Shown here one piece after another: positions 58,645 to 64,000 of a stretch of 64,000 nucleotides of DNA. The notes beneath the pieces were generated by a model, which was given only the letters and a program-made list of their open reading frames with translations, searched no databases and was not told the DNA's origin. How positions within the stretch are numbered: the first letter of the stretch is position 1; each line of letters opens with the position of its first letter. This stretch comes from Spongilla lacustris (Eukaryota; Porifera; Demospongiae; Spongillida; Spongillidae): positions 6,524,029 to 6,588,028 of the forward strand of contig OX442433.1 in NCBI GenBank assembly GCA_949361645.1, given 5' to 3'. The position numbers and the translations under genes are program-made.

Positions 58645-58893
58645 TGTAATAACTCAACACACACACAGTTATACAAGTACAGCATATACAACACCATACA
58701 CGGAATGGCTAAGTCCAGAAGAGTGGGAGTGACGGGTAGAGCCTCAATAGTCCAGCTATCTAACTCCGGGTTGCCAACTGACTCGTACTTACAATTCCAG
58801 CGCTTAAAAGAGTCTGCCTCACGTGCCTGTTAGTCTAGAAGGTTCTATTGCAGTCCCATAGTCTGTTGTTAATAATCAATTACAATTACTACA
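58645..58893 (-). repeat. 5' LTR of the gypsy element
   Basis: 249 bp, the upstream LTR for the minus-strand element. It is followed in transcription direction by TTGGCGACGAGGG, the probable tRNA primer-binding site. Confidence 0.95.
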
Positions 58894-58898
58894 GTCAG

Positions 58899-59085
58899 CA
58901 TGGTTATTAATATGTAAGGTGAGGGCATGGCTGTAGTGATAGACAACATGCATAGCCATGTGAGGCTATATACACCAGCTGTACACAGGAAGGGTGTGTG
59001 GTCAAAACCAGTGGTACCCTGAAGCAGAGTAAGCACACCTGGAGTGAGATAGTCAGCCATTTTGTGGTGATTTTGCGTATGTATT
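58899..59085. mobile_element. foldback element, right arm
   Basis: Inverted counterpart of 52258-52467, with gagggcatggctgtagtgat, gtcaaaaccagtggtacc and cagccattttgtggtga. Confidence 0.75.
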
Positions 59086-60060
59086 AAAGACATGAAGGTT
59101 GAAAATGACTGATATGCAAATTGCAATTGGGAGGTATACATCAGCACACAAACGCTGGGTGGATCGCTATCTCACTTTTAAAACTGTCACTTACTGAATT
59201 GATATATTAGAACACAATTTTTTCATAACTACTAAGATTATGACCGGTGTCATAGGGTATACGGTCCGGCCCAATTTTCGGTCCGGCGGACCGTATTCCC
59301 TTAGGGAATACGGTCCCCCCCGGACCCAACTCCCTAGGGAATACGGTCCGTGTAAAATATTGTACATCCAGGGAATACAGTCCGGGGGATGAGGCGGACT
59401 CAATTCCCTGACAGAAAGGAGATTTGATTTTGACAACCACTGGTAATTATAGCGTGTATAGTTTAAAAGAGAGGTCGATCCTCACCGAAATCGCAACCGT
59501 TAGCGTTTGACAACCACTGGTAATTATAATTAAAAAGAGAAAACGATTCTCACCGAAATCGCAACCGTTAAGGCAGACAAATTTATAATGAAAACCATGC
59601 ATTTTAAGTTTTTAACACAGAACAGAAGTTCTATAATTGATAATTTGGAAGTTATATAATGAAAGCAATTTATAAAACCAAGACAGAAGTTCTTTCACGG
59701 CATCAGATGTTTAATGTATATATTATAGTGAATAGCTAATTTATAATTTAAACACAAGGCAGAATTTTATGTAATGAAATTAATTTAAACACAAGAAGAC
59801 ACTTGAAACAAGACAGAAGTTCTTTCACGACATCAGATGTTTAATTGGAGGCGGCTGTGCTCCTTTCTTCTGTTCTTGGCATGAAGAGTGTTCTAAAGTA
59901 TGATTTTGACTCGTTGTATACTGACAGATTGTTCTTAAAAATTCCTTCAGGATAATAAAAAGTTCATATGGAATAATTTTGTTGTACATGTATATGCATT
60001 CTTTGTAGGAAAACAAAGCTCTTTTTCAGAGCATATTTGAACAATATACTTCAATGTAAT
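59086..60060. other. gene-free stretch with palindromes and tandem repeats
   Basis: Holds a gaatacggtcc palindrome cluster (59255-59400), a duplication of about 75 bp containing gacaaccactggtaattata and accgaaatcgcaaccgtta (59432-59575), and repeats of aagacagaagttctttcac (59680, 59810). No supported gene. Confidence 0.6.
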
Positions 60061-60062
60061 CT

Positions 60063-60765
60063 TCATGTCACTAAATCAAAATTGACAAGAATGTTAGTAT
60101 CCACACAATATTGGCTTACTTGTTGACATACATGTACGGTGGAATTTTCCCTGCATGCTATCCACAATTTTAGTATTTTTTTGGTATGATTTTCATAGAA
60201 GCACCTCTCTGGCAGGGGTTCCACTGGCTTCACTTCTGGAATTGGTTGTCTAAAACTGGGTACTAAATCTTTATATGTGTAGCTTTGGAGAACCCAAAAA
60301 CAATAATACAAAACGTAATGATAAGAAATTTAAAGTGATAACAACTACTGGCATGTTCTATACATTGTTTTGCTTACTGACGACGTATGTCCAGATGAAT
60401 GTGCGACCAGTATAGTATAGTGCCTCGATTTGTCTTCGGTGCGGTCTCTTCCTTGATGGCCTCCACTTTTGGACGCGTGATACTACTAAAACGCATTTGT
60501 TCTACCTTCTGTTAAAAACCACCGCGATTGCATCTTCGTTCTTCCCTGCCACATACAGCAGAACATCGTCATGGCTTAGCGGGAAGTCTGTCGAACGCTT
60601 TCGTATCAGCCACTTCTCTGACTCTGTGTAGCGGCGCATAATGCATATTGCAGGGTACGTCCTGTCCTTTCGATACGACTATACCCTCTTCAGCGTTCCT
60701 TCATGCACATCTTTTCTATTCCTGCATGGAGTACAATGTAATTTCTTACCATACTGACACATGCA
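60063..60765 (-). pseudogene. broken coding relic of unknown family
   Basis: Minus-strand coding-like pieces in order: a Cys-rich start (CMCQYGKKLHCTPC) after a pyrimidine-tract acceptor near 60769, an in-frame TAG, then IMRRYTESEKWLIRKRSTDF and DDVLLYVAGKNEDAIAVVF, a one-base frame change, then VEQMRFSSITRPKVEAIKEE and a donor-like GTAAGC near 60379. After an intron whose phase fits come DLVPSFRQPIPEVKPVEPLP and ENHTKKILKLWIACRENS. A stop and a frame change argue for a pseudogene, though mis-read introns or sequencing errors could explain them. I do not recognise the family. Confidence 0.4.
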
Positions 60766-60769
60766 CTGA

Positions 60770-61231
60770 AAAAAAAAAACAATTCAGTGCTACATTTTAA
60801 GTAGAACAATGAGTGCTAGCTCAGTCGCAGACGTTCATAACATAACCTACCATTCCACGGCCTTCTTGTTCTCAGTCTTACGTGACGCGCATGCACGTGG
60901 TTTTAAATTGGTGATGTAGGCACCAATTTAGTAAATAAGGGATTTCGGATTTTATCGCAATTCTCAAATATTATACATAGCAAGTTTAATATATAAGGTC
61001 TGTAGACATATAATGTTTGACAAATGCTATGCTTAATACAATTCATACACTGATAACCATCTTGTGTCTGTCTCTCATCTTTTATTAAGTTTTGTCTATG
61101 AGCGCAACATATTCTTTTATGTGTATCAGTACATGAGTGCAAGCCAGCAATTACGATGGTTCATGTCGCAAACTTTCATAGCACATATAAATTGTTGGCA
61201 TAAGAGGGATTTCATTCTTCATTTTGTAGTA

Positions 61232-61268
<37 letters not shown>

Positions 61269-61846
61269 TATTACACTTTTTAATTAATTTCTTGTTTCTA
61301 CCACTCTGAAAATATGTACTGGGTCACACTGAATGTGAAAATAAATTTCAAAGAATTTTTAACCCCTCACAACCCCCCTGTACATACCCCTTGAATTTCT
61401 TGCATATGTATCGTGAATGAATAAAACAGAGGACGGCATGAGTACAACAAGGTCTAAAGGGGGGAAATGCCTTGGAGGTGTAGGCTACTTTAAATCAGGT
61501 GATCTTACTCATGGTGTTTTGCCAAAAAAAAAGACTGTAGCTTTTTGTGCATTAATACATGTACTTAGTTGAGCTATTTGTGATATATTGGCAACATCTA
61601 CTAGTGCAATGTACTCCTGCTTTTCAATGGCTTTATCTCTTGCCTGCTAGAACTGAATGCTTTAAGCTACTAAATTTGGAAAAGGCTGCATTTAACTGTG
61701 CCACTGATAGTCAATTATATGCATTCTAGGTATGCTTTGGAAATGTGAAGGGGTATAGAAGCAATGTATTAATACTCTTATAAACCAGTTTTTCACATTC
61801 AGTGTGACACAGTACATATTATCAGAGTGGTAGAATAGGAAAATAG

Positions 61847-61850
<4 letters not shown>
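60770..61850. other. gene-free stretch with poly-G tract
   Basis: AT-rich. A poly-G run of about 32 bases at 61233-61265 gives an artefactual Gly-rich frame. No gene recognised. Confidence 0.5.

Positions 61851-61852
<2 letters not shown>

Positions 61853-61902
<50 letters not shown>
61853..61902. repeat. (CA)n microsatellite
   Basis: About 24 CA units; source of a spurious minus-strand frame. Confidence 0.95.
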
Positions 61903-61905
<3 letters not shown>

Positions 61906-63640
61906 CTTTTATGTTACTGATGTTTTTATGTCATGGTGTGCTTATCAACTCAATTGTCTCAAGTTTTTGGCTAGATTTTCATAGAAAGACTGCTCTTTTA
62001 AGAGAGGGAATGCATGCAAGTTCCCATGGGTAGATTCTCTTGTTTTGTTATGTGAGGGTGTGCATTCAATACCTATACAGCTAAGTAATCTTGCACAACA
62101 TGATTGCGCATACTGTTCAGGTATTAAAACCTCTGTGCTAAAAAAAGTGTGCTTTCAAAATGTAACATTGTGAGCTTCTATATGTAGCTGTGTGCATTAT
62201 TCATTTAAATACCTGTAAGTGTTAGATAATGGGGAAGATTGCAGTTTTATAGAAAGGTGTGCTTTGCATCATCATATTGGATCATAGTGTGTGCTATTGC
62301 TAATGTTTCTGCTATTACAGTTTGGTTCTTATGTGGCCATAGCATCTCAACAAAAGTTAGAAAGAGCACCAGTACATAATCTTGATGCTGACCAAAGTGT
62401 TGGCTTTATAAAATTTTAAGAGGATCAAACCAGTGAATTACAGCTTCATCAACACAAGTTAAATGTGCAGCACATTATATAATTGATAATTCTGTTGCCA
62501 CGCAGGATGATACAAAGGATATACCAAGGTAGCCAAAATGTGTAAAACCTGAATTGTGCCTCTTGCTAAATTGCAAATCTAACCTTGGATAGAACAAACT
62601 CGTTTACGCATGGGTGGACCGTATAAATGACTACCCTTGAACTTCTATGTTTCTTTTATTATGCAATTTTTTATTATGCTCTTGCCAATGCCTAAATGAA
62701 AGAAAGATGTAAATTAAGGCAGTATATTACTAGTATACATACCTAAGTTTATCTTTTACTGCTATATGGTGCCATAGGTGGTGTATATACCTATGTACAT
62801 GTATACATCCGTGTTTTGTAAAACTTCAAGGGTACTGTACAGGGGGGTTACTCTTAGTATAAAAATTTTCCTATGTTTCTTAATGCCCTCCATATTCTGA
62901 GAGGGGTAGAAACCAAAGTCATACCTAAGACCCCCCCCCCCCCCCCCCCCCCCCCCCCTATTTGTAGCCACGTCCTAATACCAGTTCAGCTACTCTCCCC
63001 TATCACTGTAGTGTCTGCTAGTGATCTGTCAGGTAGGATATTGATGCAATTGAACTGACAGTGAGTCATACTGTTGGAGTGGATCACTGAACTCCAAACT
63101 TATTCCTGAATCATGGGCGGGATAAACTGTGTTGGTGCAAGGTGCTAATTAAGGCTTGTTATTCGTGTACTTTATACTATAAGTGGTATAGAAGCCTTAC
63201 TATGGTATGGGCATAAGAGTGATTGAGCAATTCTATACATAGTCCATGGAAAGAGAAGCGAGTAAGTTGATATTGCTATACTGGCGCGGCGTGAGGATTG
63301 ATATCGACGATTCGTAGCAGTATATCACAGGTTTAGGTAAGAATACATTGCTATTTGCAGTGAATTCTAGTTCTTTACCACCGGTATCTAGTCAGTTTGG
63401 TCCATTCCTATAATAACGCTCCTTCCTAACTTCACAATCAATGAACAGACTACGGTGAATACGAGTGTGTTGATATCACTTAGATTTGGCGATAACTCCC
63501 CATTGCTGTGTTTTCTAGCAGTCTAAGTTTCTAGTGGGGGGCTCTAATATGGGTACTAGTAATAGGGGGAGGTTGGAAAACTGTTCTTTCAGTGTGTTTC
63601 AAAGGTGCATTCTTATTGATGCACAACTCTCGGAGGAAGA
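61903..63640. other. gene-free stretch with poly-C tract
   Basis: AT-rich, with a poly-C run of about 28 bases at 62931-62958 that generates spurious Pro and Gly frames. No coding or RNA gene seen. Confidence 0.5.
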
Positions 63641-64000
63641 CTGTGACAATGTGTTTCTATTGGAGAGAATCAGTGTGTTAATTTAAAGTCAATGTGTCAT
63701 GTGTGTTTACACTTACTCTCAGATGATGTATATGTATTGCAGAGTGTAGATGCGCACCTCTCCAAGGTGATTGGAGATCATGTGTTCTCATAGGTAGGAA
63801 ATTTTAAGGTCAGTGTGTTTGCACGCACCCTCAGATGACATACACCTGTATGTATATGCACCTGTAAGACAAGGATTGTCATCTGTGTGTTTGCACTGGA
63901 GGGAATCAATCTATTTAAGGTCAGTGTGTCATGTTTGTTTGCACTTACCCTCAGATGACATATATCTAGGCACGTCTTTTTACATGCACACAAAGATAAG
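63640..64000. repeat. degenerate tandem repeat, period about 100-130 bp
   Basis: Repeated cues gtcagtgtgt, gtttgcact-acc and cctcagatgacatata appear about three to four times with divergence and run off the right edge. Confidence 0.65.

Larger units (their letters stand above)
52473..58893 (-). mobile_element. Ty3/gypsy LTR retrotransposon, recent but defective
   Basis: Two 249-bp direct LTRs (52473-52721 and 58645-58893) begin TG and end CA and differ at about two positions. GTCAG flanks both sides (52468-52472, 58894-58898), a 5-bp target duplication. On the minus strand the order is 5' LTR, primer-binding site just after it (TGGCGACGAGGGT), gag, protease, reverse transcriptase, RNase H, integrase, a purine tract (GAGGGGAGAAG) and 3' LTR. 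This is the gypsy order, with integrase last. No envelope frame is seen. It is disabled by one small frame break, two in-frame stops and a 1.9-kb insertion. Confidence 0.95.

Noticed and set aside
61064..61309. Gly-rich open frame
   Set aside because: Translation of a poly-G homopolymer.

Overview
The window is metazoan nuclear DNA from what looks like a marine invertebrate, most plausibly a demosponge (inference). It has spliced genes with GT-AG introns, several of them only 60-90 bp long. It also has abundant CA/TG microsatellites, long poly-C/G runs, a very frequent short word (ACATGTA/TACATGTA), minisatellites inside introns and exons, and many transposon relics. A 200-base block of N at 32428-32627 is an assembly gap. 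No prokaryotic operons, rRNA, tRNA or CRISPR arrays were recognised.

Region 1 (1-22.6 kb) holds two divergent genes whose start codons lie 89 bp apart. On the minus strand is an Acinus (ACIN1) orthologue: an N-terminal SAP domain, a long acidic linker, the conserved RKRRWG segment and the start of the RRM. Its 3' end runs off the left edge. On the plus strand is a complete CEP192/SPD-2 orthologue, read here as 40 exons whose splice phases all agree, giving 3246 codons. Its N-terminal half is swollen by in-frame minisatellites and an acidic tract. Its C-terminal half is many small exons encoding ASPM-SPD2-Hydin-type beta-sandwich repeats.

Region 2 (22.6-32.6 kb) is gene-poor. It has a minus-strand gene encoding an Ig-like plus fibronectin-III surface protein with a short hydrophobic C-terminus (possibly GPI-anchored), a 258-bp CA repeat, and a nested or inverted hAT-like element next to the assembly gap.

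Region 3 (33.3-51.7 kb) is a recent tandem duplication of an adhesion-type GPCR gene. The encoded architecture is unusual: Reeler domain, short Cys-rich repeat, an unrecognised domain of about 125 residues, an EGF array (6 repeats in copy A, 4 in copy B), a hormone-receptor (HRM)-like motif, a GAIN-like region with a degenerate GPS, and a 7TM bundle. Copy B (15 exons, 1188 codons) is complete. Copy A has exons 2-15 but its signal-peptide exon is not visible. A 2.1-kb transposon carrying a broken ULP1/C48 peptidase sits in an intron of copy B only.

Region 4 (51.7-64 kb) is mostly mobile DNA. A Ty3/gypsy LTR retrotransposon on the minus strand has 249-bp LTRs that differ at about two positions and a 5-bp target duplication. 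It is inserted in a foldback element and is itself interrupted by a 1.9-kb inverted-repeat element. Further right are a broken coding relic, a CA repeat, homopolymers and degenerate repeats. I recognise no intact gene after 58.9 kb.
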